From Scedosporium boydii (Eukaryota; Ascomycota; Sordariomycetes; Microascales; Microascaceae), in assembly GCA_002221725.1 (NCBI GenBank), contig NJFT01000024.1:186001-250000 (forward strand): a stretch of DNA of 64,000 nt, written 5' to 3'. The stretch's first letter is position 1. Every line of letters begins with the position of its first letter. Below the pieces are notes generated by a model. The model did no database searches. It was not told the origin of the DNA and saw nothing but the letters and a program-made list of their open reading frames with translations. The position numbers were made by a program, and so were the translations under genes. Shown here piece after piece: positions 1 to 13,289 of this stretch.

Positions 1-293
1 TGCAATATCTCCTGGGGACCTGGTGTACCATTGCCTTTAATTCTGCATTCTGAGGTGACAGGACACAACTGAACGCCAATATCAAGCCCCAGCCAGCTAC
101 CGCGTCCCTCATTATTCACGACATCTTCTTGTTTGGTTGCTAGGCACCCAGTTGCAAACAATTCTCAGCAAACAGCTGCTGGACTTCCAAGTTTCTGTTT
201 ACATATCGTTTCACCACGAGCGGACCGACGACATTCCTTTTCCCCCATACGAAATCGAAACCGGAAGAGTGGGCTTGCTCATTCGCTCAATGG

Positions 294-303
294 TCGTATA
301 AAG
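294..303 (+). promoter_or_regulatory. TATA-like box before the SH3 gene
   Basis: GTATAAAGG lies about 75 bases before the ATG at 374 and is followed by an A/C-rich leader typical of fungal 5' UTRs. The assignment rests on motif and spacing only. Confidence 0.4.
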
Positions 304-373
304 GTCGATTCGACGATAGTTTACAGGACGAAGTTTAACGCAAAAAAACAACAAACGATTCCCATTAACCGAG

Positions 374-2515
374 ATGGATCACCTGAAGCACGTTCGACAG
401 CGTCGACGCCTGATGGAGGCTGTCAAGCTGGCTGCCCGTCAGAAGGGCAACAGTGACGCGGAGGAAGAGGATACCGCTACCAAGAAAGGTGAGCAGGCCT
501 GAATGTCAAAGGAATCTGGGATGCAGTGGCGAGATCGGCCTGAGATTCTAACAGTTTGCAGGCCCGGTTACCGTTGTCCGAACCAAGTACAGGACTCTCG
601 CCCCAACCTTCAGCGGAGAGATCGCAGGATACACCACCATCAAGCCTGGCGACTCGAAACCGACACCTACCCCCACGCCAGAGCGCCCCGAGACCACCAT
701 CGTGGACAAGGGAACACCGGCGCAGGCCCCTCCGCCGGAAGAGACCAAATCGACTCCGACCACGCTCATCGTCGCCCCCGACGCGGACCGAGGCGTGACC
801 ACCCCGACTTCCGCTGCAACTCAGCTTCCGATCGCCACCGAGCAAAGCCAGTCGTCTTCTTCCTCGAACTCGAACGACGCGAGCGCGGGAGCCAAGGCCG
901 GTATCGCCATTGGTGTCATTGCGGGTGTTCTGGTTCTAGCTGGTCTCATCTTTTTCCTAATCAGGCGAAAGAAGAAGAAGGGAGAGCGGCAGAGCTTAGA
1001 GGACGATGAAAAGCTCCACGGAGCGTTTAGTTCGGCTAACTATACCCCGACTGCCGCTGCTGCCGTTACCGCGGCTGCCGTCGCCTCGAGCCCCGTCACC
1101 CATGGAAATTACAACGAGAAGCCCGTTGCTGGTGGTGCCGCTGCCGGCGCCGCTCCCTTCAACCGTGGTCAGAACGAGCAACCCCGATCGCCTGGCGTTA
1201 GTGGTTGGGAGCGTCCGATGACGAGCCAGAGCCAAAGCTCAGCCAATCCCTTCGGTCCCCAGGCTGAACTGCCTGGTTCGATGCCTCCTAGCCCTTCCAG
1301 CGGTGCGCCCATCGCTGCTGCCGCTGTTGCTGGTGCCGCCGCCGGGGCTGCGGCGGTCCGCGGAATGCAGCGCCAGACCTCCCGCAACCATGGCCACGGT
1401 CCCAAGCCGCTCGATCTCACGCTTGGCCCGCCTGCGCCTCTCCAGGGTGTTCCTCCTTCGCCCGTTGGTACTGAATATAGCGTGAACTCGATCTCTCCTG
1501 GCCAGCAATTCCCTGCTTCCTCCAGCGCGGCCGCTATCGCAGCTGCTGGTGGCCCTGCCGGTTCTATGGTTCATCGCGTCCAGCTCGACTTCAAGCCAAC
1601 CCTGGAGGACGAGCTCGAGCTTAAGGCTGGTCAACTTGTTCGACTCCTTCATGAATATGACGATGGCTGGGTAAGTTTGATGTTCCCCCCTTCATCCTAC
1701 TTTTATGACACAACCTATCAAACCCATGATAAAAGAAAGACACTAACAGCAATTCACAGGCTCTCTGCATTCGATTGGATAGGTCCCGTCAAGGTGTAGT
1801 CCCACGAACTTGTCTCTCGACTCGACCGGTGAAGCCTCGTGCTCCAGGTGGCCCCAACGGACAGCAGCGAATCGGACCCCCCGTCAACCCCAGCGGTCGT
1901 TCCATGACCCCTAGCGGCCGCCCGATGACGCCCCAGAATGGTGGCCCCGCTCCTCTCCAGATCCGACCTGAGTCTCCGGCTCGCCCTGGCACCCCCAGCG
2001 GCCTCAGCTACCCGCCTCAACAACAGCAATCGTCCGGTCCCCGCTATCAGCCCATGCCTCCCAACCAGCGCCCCGGTACCCCCAACAGTATGGGTGGACG
2101 AGCGAGCCCGGCTATCCCTAGGACCATGAGTCCCGCTCCTGGACCCCTCTCGGCTCCTATTCCTGCTCCAGTCGCTGCCCCCGTTGCCGCTCCTGTTCCT
2201 GCCCCGGCTCCAGCCCCGGCTCCGGCTCCTATTCCGGCTCCAGCTCCTGTTTCGGCTCCTGTTGCGGTGTCTGATAGCCCCACCCTCGCACCAGTCGCAA
2301 GCCCCTCGCCTCCAATTCTTGCGCCGATCCCGATCTCTGCTCCACTCGCGGCGATTGATGAGCCTGCTGCCGCCCCTACCGCCGAATCTGCGGCCCCCGC
2401 GGCGCCTGAACCCACGTCATCGCCCGCTCCCTCCACTCCCGCTTCACCAATTTCTCGTCCTGGACCCAAGATGGGCTCGATAAGCCGCAAGCCCGTTCCC
2501 GGACAGGCCATGTAG
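374..2515 (+). CDS. Single-pass membrane protein with SH3 domain (Fus1-like)
   Basis: Exons 374-488, 562-1670 and 1760-2515 give 659 residues. There is no clear signal peptide. A Thr/Pro/Ser-rich first part leads to one transmembrane helix at about residues 151-172, followed at once by a basic stop-transfer run (RRKKKK). An Ala-rich linker precedes an SH3 domain at about 376-437. That domain is complete only when the intron at 1671-1759 is removed, which joins DDGW to ALCIRLDR and GVVPRTCLS. The tail is about 220 residues of Pro/Ala/Ser repeats. The topology (outside head, cytoplasmic SH3) resembles yeast Fus1 and its mould relatives, so a role in cell-surface signalling or polarity is inferred. 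The start at 374 is the first ATG in frame, after a CA-rich leader and a TATA-like box. Confidence 0.85.
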
Positions 2516-5457
2516 TACAAGGGAATTGATGGGCAGAATGGTCGGAGGCCAAAGACCATGTGCTTTTAAACGGTACATAAGTTGGGGCATTGAATTGCTA
2601 GATGGGGATTCTTAAAACAACATCATTTCATGGGCTCGATGGGCGTTTAGAGGTGATACACACACACCGGAGACTTTTCACGGCGCACGACGGTTTTTTC
2701 TCATTTCCAGTGTTTGATTTCTGATTTTTTTTAACGCTCCTTTGTCTGTCGATTACTTGATTTCCCAGTCCCCTCTCCATTCTGTCACGAGCGTACCCGA
2801 GACTACTTCTTCCCATGTCTTCCGAGGTAACTGCAAGCCGGGAGCGAATTCTTGCCTTTGGTTCGTGACAAACTTCTTCATCTACCCCTTGGTTTCGATT
2901 TCCACATGGATTACACAACTCCTGCAGTTGTGCCCTGAAGTTTGGAGGACGGGGACTTTTCCTTTTCTTTTCTTCATCATTCCGTCCGGAGGCGAACAAA
3001 ATCAACGACACACCTTCAAGCTCCGCAGTGCCGTTTTGAGGCAGTAAGACACGCATATTTTATAATGTGTATTCGGTGGAGGGAAAGTGCATTACTGCCC
3101 TGGACATGTCGATGTCGTGGCCAGGCGGTAGGACGCACCGGGATGGGACTTTTTCTTTTTTTCCTTCTGCTTCACCATTTCTTCTCGTGTTGAGTATGAC
3201 GACGGCGGATTGACAGTTTGGATGGATTGGTTGAAATGAGGTGGTGTGGTTTTCTATGTAAGGATGAAGCAGTTGTGGTGTGTAGTGGAGTGTGTATATT
3301 CAATGCTGAGCCGAGTACATTATCTACCTTCCGTATACGTCTGTGTCCGTGTGAGTTGAACCGAGTGACATCAGCATGTGAAGATGAATGGTAACGTTAA
3401 TCGAGTTGTCCTTGGATGTCAATGGGACGAGGCCAATCAATGGTTTACTGACGGGTTGACCGGGGGTGTTGTTTAGATGCTGAATGCAACTCAAGTCCCG
3501 TTGTGCAGCCAGTCACGTCAACCGAACCGACCAAGTTCAATGGCAATTACGAGCACGAAAGAGACGAAATGGACGAAGGGAACAACGAAGTATATTGGCA
3601 GAGGGGTCACCAGACAACTCGAGGCATGTGTAAGACACACAAGGCGGCGGGTGATGGAGAGAGGGAAGCGCCTCACTAGGAACGGCTCGGGCAGGCGGAA
3701 AAGGCAGTTGATCTTGGTCACATCTCATTTGTTCTTGTGGGTGTGCAGGTCTAAGTTATTTAGTTTAGTTCAAGGGTGGCGTGCTGGGCTTCAAGACCCA
3801 AAGGGGGCTTAGGCGGAGGAAGGCTGTTTAAACTCGGGCTTCAAGGCCAAGCCGCAGAGTTTAACTAGGGGAGCAGAGAAAGATCTGGTTGGGTTAGGCT
3901 GGTTCTTTTGATGCTGGGATCAGGTCAGACATGAAGATTCGGCTGGCTTGGGAATGCCGTTGTGGCAATGAATTCGGGGTGCATGGGAATTAGAGTTGGC
4001 AGATAAGACCAGCCGGTTATGTGGATGAAGGCTAAACCGGTTCGCTCAGCTGGAGTTCTGGTTCAATGATGTGGGAGATGGCGGGGCATGGTGCCTTCCC
4101 CCAATTTTTCAGAAAAATTCAAGGTGGGGGAGAGTGCGGGGATCGAAGAAAAAAGGAAGGAACAAATTGAAGTAAAAGCCACGGGGAAAAAAAAAAAAGT
4201 TGACCGAGGCAAACGAATTAAAAGGCGCCTACTTCGGGACAACTCGATTTTCGATACCAAGATCAGCTGCAGCAACAAGAGCCATCAATCAATGAGAACT
4301 TTTCCGGACCGGGCGGGATGAGGGGGAGGATTGAAGAAAACATGATGCATCGATTGAAAAAATATTATTATTTTATTTTAAGCCCAGCCCGTTCAAGCAA
4401 AGAAAGAAAAGAAGATCCTTCCACCGGAGACGCAAGCAGGTGCGCTTCAAACGTTGTGACATTGCCGAATGCTGCGCTGCGCTGGAATCTCGGCTTCTGT
4501 CACAAGCCGAGAACCATGGGCCACGGCAGCCAAGGCACACGGAAGGGAAAGCACGAACCAGGCCAAGACGCAGGAGTCCAGAAAGTCCAGACGATTTGAG
4601 GGAATTGATTCACTATTTTTTGGCTGCATCGAGCAATACCCCACCAAAATTTCCCGTGTTTTTGGTGCTGTTCCCCATAAATTCCCTAATCCCCACACCC
4701 TGGTCGCCCTTTGCCCCCCACTGTCCCACGCTATTTTGCTGTTTTGCCCTCTGAGCTTGAGGCTTTGGTGTGCTCAATGGTGCTTCAAGGGCCGCCAAAT
4801 GGTGCTACCCAAGACCCAAAAGACCAGGACCCAAGGACCCCTGAAATTCCCATCTAGCCTCGGCCCAAGTCAGTGACGTAAACCCCACCACCACAAAGTA
4901 CACCTCCGAGTACACCACAAAGTACACAGCCAAACGGCCGAAATTGTGTATCTTGTGCAAGTTCCCGGTGGCGACTCGAGAAGTACCACCACACACACAT
5001 CCCCAAAGCATACCCCGGTTAAGAAGGCCCTCGATCTTCATCATTTTCCCCCTTCCTTTGAAGTCCGATTTCCCCAATTGGAATCTTAACTCCCTTCTCC
5101 AAGTTTCTACTTTTCCTTTTCCATACCATGCTTTTGCAGTTATAGCGTGCAGAGATCTCGGGAACAGTGCAGTGGTCACGTGTGCCTGCGCAGTTTAATA
5201 CCCCAGAAGTCTATCCTGTCAAGTATTAGTTCAACTAGTTTCCAACTTGGTCCGGGTCTTGGTCTTGCTTACACTACTCCTGCGGGACCTGAGGAAGTTT
5301 CCCCAAGCCTTGAAAACACCTTAAAACTTTCCCCTCCCAACCTCGGAGAAAGATCTCCCTCCCCTCCTTCCTTTTCTTTCTTTCGTCCCGCTCCCCAACC
5401 CGCAACACACAACCTCTCCCGCCCTCGCCGCGAGTCCGTCCACCCCCGCCTCTCAAA
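2516..5457. other. Intergenic, 2.9 kb
   Basis: This stretch holds the 3' region of the SH3 gene and a long promoter region for the carnitine carrier. Open frames here are short and show no domain or splice logic. The region has A/T and T/C low-complexity patches, two imperfect copies of a GGGCTTCAAG element near 3788 and 3837, and several GTACAAAGTAC-type motifs near 4893-4935. Confidence 0.6.
5341..5346 (+). promoter_or_regulatory. CCTCGG motif, candidate FarA/FarB site
   Basis: CCTCGG lies 112-117 bases upstream of the carrier ATG. A second copy is at 4858-4863, and reverse-oriented copies (CCGAGG) are at 4204-4209 and 2822-2827. In Aspergillus the zinc-cluster regulators FarA and FarB recognise CCTCGG in promoters of fatty-acid catabolism genes. 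Use of the site here is inferred. Confidence 0.45.
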
Positions 5458-6663
5458 ATGTCCTCCTCCGCAGCCCCCAACCCGGGTGCGGCCGCCCTCG
5501 TCGCTGCCATCCCCGACACGAAGCCTTCTCACGCCGTGGCCCCCGCGACGACGACGGAAGCGCCCCGGACTGCCGCCAAGTCCGAGGCCATGGCCCAGGT
5601 GCGGTCGTTCGTGGCCGGTGGTTTCGGTGGTATCTGCGCCGTCGTCGTCGGTCACCCTTTCGATCTCGTCAAGGTGCGCCTTCAGACGGCTGAGAGGGGC
5701 GTGTATTCGTCTGCCATTGATGTTGTGAGGAAGAGTGTTGCGAGGGAAGGTCTGAGGAGGGGATTGTATGCTGGTGTCAGTGCGCCCTTGGTCGGTGTCA
5801 CTCCCATGTGTAAGTGCTCTGTCCCGTTTATGCCATTTTCAAACCCTCTCTTTTTCTTTTCTTTCTGCTTTTTTTCTGGGCCATTATTGGACCTCGGCCT
5901 GCAGCCCACTTTCTTTTTCTTGGAGAAAAAAAGGAAGAGTTGGGCGAGAGTGAGAGAGACTTCGAGCTAACACACCAAACCCAAAGTCGCCGTCTCCTTC
6001 TGGGGTTACGACCTCGGCAAAACCCTCGTCCGCAACTTCACCCCCACAACCTCCCCCAACACCCCGCTCACCATCGGCCAAATCTCCGCCGCCGGCTTCT
6101 TCTCCGCTATCCCCATGACCCTCATCACTGCCCCCTTCGAGCGCGTCAAAGTCATCCTCCAAGTCCAAGGCGAGAAGACCCTCGCCCCCGGCGAAAAGCC
6201 CAAGTACTCCGGTGCCCTAGACGTCGTCCGCCAGCTCTACCGCGAGGGCGGTCTCCGCTCCGTCTTCCGCGGTTCCGCCGCCACCCTCGCCCGTGATGGT
6301 CCCGGTTCCGCTGCTTACTTCGCTGCTTACGAGTACATCAAGCGCCGTCTGACTCCCAAGGATCCCGTCACCGGAAAGCCCCAGGGCGAGCTTTCGCTCC
6401 TCGCTATTACCTGCGCTGGTGCCGCTGCCGGTGTAGCCATGTGGGTTCCCGTCTTCCCTATCGATACCGTCAAGTCCCGCCTTCAGACTGCCGAGGGTAA
6501 CGTCACCCTCGGCGGCGTCATTCGCGAGGTGTACGCCAAGGGTGGTCTCAAGGCTTTCTTCCCTGGGTTCGGTCCCGCGCTTGCTAGGGCTGTTCCTGCG
6601 AATGCGGCGACTTTCTTGGGTGTCGAGTTGGCTCACCAGGCTATGAACAAGATGTTCAATTAA
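5458..6663 (+). CDS. acuH: Mitochondrial carnitine/acylcarnitine carrier
   Basis: Exons 5458-5809 and 5987-6663 encode 342 residues. It belongs to the SLC25 family, with three repeats each carrying the signature PX[D/E]XX[K/R]: PFDLVKVRLQ, PFERVKVILQ and PIDTVKSRLQ. The splice joins TPM to FAVSFWGYDLGK, a stretch characteristic of carnitine/acylcarnitine carriers (yeast Crc1, Aspergillus AcuH). The roughly 45-residue N-terminal extension before the first helix is Ala/Pro-rich and is common in mould members. The protein exchanges acylcarnitine for carnitine across the inner mitochondrial membrane, supplying acyl or acetyl units from fatty-acid and acetate use. The upstream CCTCGG copies fit fatty-acid induction. 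Confidence 0.93.
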
Positions 6664-7364
6664 ATACGCCTCGGCGAGTGTGTGGCTGGTGAGGGAAAAT
6701 AGAAGAGGAGGTAGAGAGATGGTGGGGGGTCGATGTGGTACGTTTTGTTGTCTTGGCAGGGAACAGGGGGGGAAAAGCCTCAGAGTTGAATGTTGGACAT
6801 TATATGATGACATTCGACTTTTTTCCTTTTTCTTTTTTCATTCTTTTGGGGTTCTACTTTTGGGGGGCTATTATGGGTCGTTCGTCTTTCACGTTGCGGA
6901 TAGACTTGTTCGGGCATTTTTCTTTCTTTCGTCTTGTTGCGTATAGCCAGTATATCTGTTTAGTTTCACTCATGTGTCATTATATCGCATTTTCCCTGCT
7001 TCAATATTTTTCTTTTCCCCTTTCAGCCATCACTTCTTCCCCAATATATAGGATAGACAGTCAAGAAGAAGAAATCGAGGAAAAAAAAAATCATCTTGGA
7101 TATCCGTAGTTCTCTGAGTGGGAATGTTCATATCTGGGTATCTAATCTACTTGGGTTTTCGCTCCGCATGCATCCTCCTCTGGACTTTTCTTCCCCTTCT
7201 TCGTTTCTTTCCTTTCTGCTGCGTGTCGTATCCATCCTTCCCTCTTCTTCTGTAAACCGTATTAAGGAAAATTCAAGACGTTGCAAAATTATACAGCCCC
7301 CCTTTGCCAAGGTCCCTTCTATTAGTCTCGACTGTTTCGTTCGCCATGGGCTGAAGAATGTCCA
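6664..7364. other. Convergent intergenic region
   Basis: The 3' ends of the carrier (plus) and the histidine-phosphatase gene (minus) face each other here. The sequence is T-rich, as expected of fungal 3' UTRs. No gene is supported. Confidence 0.6.
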
Positions 7365-9606
7365 TCATCTCTCATTTACGGTCCAACGCCTTCTAGGCTC
7401 AGCCCGAGGTGCGGACCATAGACCGCCCGTTCCACCCGTCGACGTGAAGCCGAGCTGCGCCGCCATATAGTCATCCGACGCCTCGGACGCCTGTCTCGAA
7501 GGCCGCAGTGATCTACTAGGCGGTGTGTCCGGCAGAATCGCCGACGACGACAAGTCTAAATTAAGACCTCCATCCTCGGTAGCAGCAGCCGTCGACTCCT
7601 GGCCGGTGCTGGTCATGTTAATCGTACGGTTCTCGAACCGCTTGTTGTCGAAATCCGGAAAGTAGTCGTCTTCATCTTCGACGTCCTTGACGGGAGACCA
7701 AAGACCCAACGACGACGTGCGAGCGTGAGCCGATATCGGCGAAGGGAAGGTCATCAAGCCACTTCCAGGTGTGAGAGGGTCGGTCGAGAGATTGGATGGT
7801 TTGGATGTCCGCCTCGTGGGTCCGAAGCCGAGAGACGCGCTGGCCGAACTGCGTCGGCTTGCACTTCCAATATGATTGAATGAGTCTGCGTATGTGAAAG
7901 GCCGAAGTATGGGCGACTCAGTTGAGGACATGGTGTTAACACGCCCGCGGAACCCGCCGCCCATTGAGGAAGAACGCGATGGATGATGGACTCCCAGTGT
8001 GGGCGAAGCTGGACCGGTCGGAGCCCCTCTAAGGTGGTCTGAGCTAGCAGTCATATGAAGATCGTATGCTAGATGAACGGGAGGAGTAGTTCGCGGTGTT
8101 CCAGCCAGGCCAGCGCCGTTTTCGCCCTCGTGGTGAAGATGACTCCAACCGGATTCGGCAATCTCGTATCCGTTCGACTTGCGAACCGCCATAGTAATGG
8201 ATGTCACACCGACATCCATAAGAGCAGGCTGATGGGTAATCGCACCGATCAGAGCGTTGCAACCAGCACCATGAGAAACCAAGATGACAACAGACTCTTC
8301 CTCGTACTCATCATCCTCCCCATCTTCTGGTTTCGTCGTAGTACCCGTGACATGTGTATGACCATTCGTCCCTTTTGCGCCCATGTGTCCATTAATCATT
8401 TGTACTCTATTTTCCGCGCCCTTTTTGCTGTTGGCAGCTGAGTCCGACGAAAAGCTCCAGTTGAGGTCGGTAGGGTTGTCACAACTACCATACCAATCAA
8501 CCAGCTCCTGAAGACCCTTTCGGAATCGCTTATGCATTGCGGTCCATTCTTCGCCGTAGATCCCACCATCGCCAAAATTCAACGGCGGGCCAGTCGAGTC
8601 CCACGCATAGTCCACGGTAACACACGCATCGCGGGCATGAGCGACGTAGCCTTCCGGAATCTTGCAGTCATTAGATATAGCGTAGTGGGGGACCGGCGCG
8701 ACGTATCCAACTGGTGGTATCCGCGTTTGCGGCTGTGCCGCATCGGATAGGGCGTTAGCCAAGCTGCCTATCGTATTGAGAGGGCCCTTCACAGCATAAC
8801 TATCCTCATCTTTCTTTTGCCATAGCTGATTGTTGTTCGCGGCAGGCTTAGCTCGGAGTCCTGGGTCGGAATATCTGGTGTAGTCCTCTCGCCGCAGCAA
8901 ATCAGCCTTGGCTGCGGCCAGCATTGCCGACGATGAAGGAGGCGGCGTTATGGTCTCGAAATACTCCGGCGAGAGCCATTCACCGAGGAATGCATCAAGG
9001 CGGAGCACAGTTTTAGGAAATAGGCGGTGGTCGAACTTCTGGTTTCCATCCAGGTTAAGATCCACGGAGATTGGTGAAGCAACAGGAGAGGCCGTTGAAC
9101 GGCGGGGTGGAGGTCGCGAAATAGAATGGACTGAGGCGGCGCTGTTTGAACGCGTTTGGCGGGGGTATGGAGCCGGTGTGCCTGGGGGCTCCCGTAGTCC
9201 GGCACTAATTCCAATGGCAGTCTGGATACACCGTAGGAAGGGCGAGCTGTGCAAGGCGACCTTGAAGAGGCGCCGTTTGGTTTTCCGCTTCTTCGATCCG
9301 GGCGGTGGTTCTCCTTCTGGATTTCCATTCCTGGCAGCTTCGTACTCTGCTTCGGCTTGGGTTATAATACTCGCGATTTTTCCGCCGACCGTTCTAGCTT
9401 GGAGCCATCCGCCATAGGTTAAGGGTGAATCGTAAGGAGTCGCTGAGGTGAGGACCCAGTTCTTATCAACTACGTCGAGTCGGTTGCCATGCCTAGGGTA
9501 TAATGCGACGTGTCAGTGACAGCCAAATAAAACGACAGCGAAGAAGAGCTAGTTAGAATGAAAATACGTACCTGACGACAAAAATGTAAGCTGGAGGCTT
9601 CCCCAT
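7365..9606 (-). CDS. Histidine phosphatase (phosphoglycerate mutase) family protein
   Basis: Exons on the minus strand are 9606-9572 and 9492-7365, giving 720 residues. The 35-nt first exon is essential: the intron splits the catalytic Arg codon so that VVR joins HGNRLDVVD, restoring the RHG signature at about residue 12. LTYGG follows, as in the superfamily, and the second catalytic histidine lies in VILVSHGAGCNALIG. The C-terminal third is Ser/Pro-rich and looks disordered, far longer than in simple mutases. The fold is shared with the TFIIIC subunit Tfc7 and with UBASH3-type phosphatases; the substrate cannot be told from sequence. The start is the only ATG giving the RHG motif. Confidence 0.88.
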
Positions 9607-12058
9607 GTTATCTTGAGGATGTGATGTGTGAAAGAAAGCTGTGATGATGGGAGTGTTTGGAGAAGGGAGCTCGGGTTATAAGGTGGATACGGTGCCTGCA
9701 CGGACAAGGTTACGTATCTCGGGACCCCTGTCCGTTTGACGATCGGGAAGGGGGGTGGCGGCGCGCCAGGGTGCGTGGTCGAGGGTACGAAGCAGGAGGG
9801 CAGGCCGCGTTTTTCAGTGCCAGGCCAGGAGGGCAGTAAGAGTTCGGAGGCCGAACCGGAGACGCTGAGGCGGAGCGACCTTGGGTATATTTGCGGCGCG
9901 GATTAATAGCGTAGGATGGAGACGGAGCCCAGCTCTCAAAAGGTCGGGGTGGGTGGGGTATGTAACGAGGACAGCTCCTCCGCTAGAACTAGTGAGGAGT
10001 AGTTTCAGAGAGAGCGATTTGGCTGTGGAGCTTACTCCAACGACGAAGAAGGTCGCGGGGAATGAGCGCCGGGATGGAGGAGTCGTGGAAGATATCGCAA
10101 TTCGGTGCTCGATTCTGATGAAAGAACAAGTGCTTGGTGGCTGGGGAGGGCGAGAATGGGCCGTACCCGTATTACACGAGGATAATGGAGAAGAAGATGT
10201 GCAGAGGTGTGCAGGTGACTTCTTGTAGTGGGCACAGCGAGCATGGAGGTCCCTGGAAGGGCGAAAAAGGAGACCCGCTTGAAGGGTGCGGGGTGGATTA
10301 GGCCTTTGCTTGGTGCTAAAGTCCAAGGCAACTTTGGCGACTTTAGAAGGGATTGAGGCCAAATCTTGGTGAGATGAAATCGAGAAACTACCTCAAAGAT
10401 GCCGAGTGAGTCAGAATGCGACGGAAAATTTGATCTCCTACATGGAGTAGGCTTTTCTCGAACATCAAATTCTCATGAGATGCGCAAAATGAGAACATCG
10501 ATTCCCGGCACTTCGTACTTTCGTACTTTGCAGGTCGTTCGAGTTGAGAGATTTGATGCCAAGAGAAGCCAATCAGGGAAGCCTCAGGCTCGCCCAGACA
10601 GACTGTTGCTTTGGCATCATCACACGTGTGTCTGTGGCGTCTCGAATGACATGTGGGAACGGCCAGCCCAGGTACATAAAATGCAGGCGCAAACGAGACC
10701 CTACTCCATACTATGTACGTCCTACCATTGATCCTGCCATCCTGCCATACGCTGGCCATACGCCATCCACCCATTTTTGATGTACATGCAGATCTAGTTG
10801 ACGTTGATGTTGCAGTGGAAAACGGCAGGTGGAAGAAAGAATGTTCTATTTCCTCGAGTCTATTAATATTCGTGGTAAATCCTCCGAAGTAGCCTCGAAC
10901 CACACTCTCTCCCAGCTAAACTCCCATCAACCGCCGCCTTCCTAAGAGCGCTTGAATGGGAAAAGGCATTTTCCATTGAAGTGTCAAGCGCAGAGAACCC
11001 GATCACAAGGAAAACGTGCCGAGCATGTGATTTGAGGGGTCGAAGGATCCGTTCAATTTAGCGGCGCACATGGGCGGCGGGCTCCAAGTTTAGTGTTTGT
11101 AATGGGGTACTTTGTACTTCGTACATTCACTTTCACGTCGCTCTGTTGGATGTACATAAGAGAGTGCCAGTACCTCTATACAATTTCGTTGTACTAGATG
11201 AGTAGCGCAGTGTAATGCTCGGTATGGGGAAACGGCTCGTCGTCAATTGTACAGGTGCGGGAAGCTGTGATTTATTTCGGCAGAAGCTTCATCGCGAGCA
11301 GCATCGACTTGCACATACGGTATATTTCTTCCTCCAACCAGTGGACTCAATGGCACCGACAAGGATTCAGTATCCCAAGTTGAGCTCCTCGGGCTGTGGG
11401 GTCATCACCAACATCGTTGCACCAGTACTTCGTAATATTGCTCCGTGAATTGAGCTCCCAAGCTCGAGAAACGGCCCATTTCTCATCACCCCTGTATTGC
11501 AACTTATCGCAGGCTTGATCTTTAACAGGCAGCCGAATAAACTCGCCACGGATTGGCCGCTGCTAATGCTGAAGCTAATTCCTTTCGGAGGGACGGACCA
11601 CTTCCCCCAACACCCCTGAATATCGCCATTCTAGCAACAAGAGAAGCATGATGGGCCGGTGTGAGCAGCGCCGCATGTCGGACGCTGGCTTCCTCCAATC
11701 CGAAATGGGAGATTAGCCCTGAACAATTTTGGTCCCAGTCGCACAGCACCTGGGCTGCAGCCTCTGAGAGGCACAGCCAGCCAGGCAAGCCGAACGCCAA
11801 GCCGGGACCATTTTGAAACTCACTTGAGTCAATGTTTAAAATGAACGACATGAATAAGTTGAAATGATTAGTCATTACCACCTCCATGACAAATCACCGA
11901 GCATCGTTGCCTCTTCAGCCACGACCATGTTCTTGACATCATCGACAGGACAAGGCGCATCGTAGACGGCCTCCCGATATAGTCAAATCCCGGCCCGGTC
12001 GCTCGGCGCATCATCCCTTCTTTATCTACCCTTCCCACAAGACTTCGTACTCTTCGCA
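9607..12058. other. Intergenic, 2.45 kb
   Basis: This is the shared upstream region between the phosphatase gene (minus) and GPI8 (plus). Frames seen at 9814-10362 and 10388-10903 have no ATG-based start or recognisable domain. Short GTAC-rich elements occur at 10511-10530 and 11107-11124. Confidence 0.6.
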
Positions 12059-13289
12059 ATGCGTATCTCCACGGTCGCGGCGCTGGCCTCAGTCCTCGCC
12101 CCCGCCCCTGGCGTCGATGCGCAGCATACAAGCAACTGGGCCGTTCTCGTCGGCACCTCGCGCTTCTGGTTCAACTACCGACATCTCTCCAATGTTCTCT
12201 CCATATATCGAACCGTGAAACGTTTAGGCATTCCCGACTCCCAAATCATTCTCATGCTTCCGGATGACATGGCCTGCAACCCTAGAAACGCCTTCCCCGG
12301 AACCGTGTATAGTAACTCCGATCGAGCCGTGGACTTGTATGGGGACAATATCGAGGTGGATTATCGCGGATACGAAGTTACCGTTGAGAATTTTATTCGC
12401 CTTTTGACCGACAGGGTCGGTGACGAGATGCCGAGGAGCAAGAGGTTATTGACCGATGATCGGAGCAACATTCTCGTCTACATGACCGGACATGGCGGCA
12501 ATGAGTTCTTAAAGTTCCAAGATGCGGAAGAGATTGGTGCATATGACCTTGCGGATGCCTTTGAGCAGATGTGGGAGAAGAAGAGGTGAGAGATGTCAAG
12601 TCTACCAACGGAGAACGCGATACTGACAAGTTACCCTGCTATCTAGGTACCACGAGATTCTCTTCATGATTGATACTTGCCAAGCCAATACCATGTACAG
12701 CAAGCTCTATTCTCCAAATATTATTGCCACCGGCTCATCCGAACTCGATCAATCCTCGTACTCGCATCATGCCGATAACGATGTCGGCGTTGCCGTCATC
12801 GACCGATTCACGTATTACAACCTCGAATTCCTCGAAAATCAAGTTCAGGATATGAGCAGCAAGAAAACTGTTGGCGATCTATTTGACAGCTACGACATTA
12901 GCAAGATCCACTCCAACCCTGGCTTCCGCTACGATCTATTCCCTGGCGGGGCGAACGCGGCCCGGAGCCGTCTAATTACCGACTTCTTCGGCAACGTACA
13001 GAGCGTCGAAGTCCAGGGCGCCACAAACAGCACTCTTGATGAGGATCTGTTGTCTTTGAGCAGGACCATTGCCGAATTACGGAGAAGGGCCGACGAGCAG
13101 GATGCCGCGGAGAAGAATATCACAGGTCCGACGCCGCAGCCCGCTGTTGCGAAACAGAACGTGAGGGTGCCGCTGGCGAAGCCCCTAACGGATGACAACT
13201 GGTGGACGAAGAAGATCTATGGCGCTACTGCTGTTGCGGGATGCGCCCTTCTTTGGGGTCTGAGTTCATATTTGGAGAGTGCGGCCTAA
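12059..13289 (+). CDS. gpi8: GPI-anchor transamidase catalytic subunit
   Basis: Exons 12059-12585 and 12647-13289 encode 389 residues, the usual length. A hydrophobic signal peptide covers about residues 1-21. The C13 (legumain-like) peptidase domain follows, starting [18 protein letters not shown]. The catalytic dyad is His145 in TGHGG and Cys187 in IDTCQA; the intron falls between them and is in frame only when removed. A single transmembrane helix near residues 368-385 anchors it in the ER membrane. Gpi8/PIG-K cleaves the C-terminal signal of precursor proteins and attaches the preformed GPI anchor. The start is supported by the signal peptide directly before the mature domain. Confidence 0.96.

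Noticed and set aside
9814..10362. 182-residue minus-strand frame
   Set aside because: No ATG start (TTG), Ser/Pro/Arg-rich composition and no domain.
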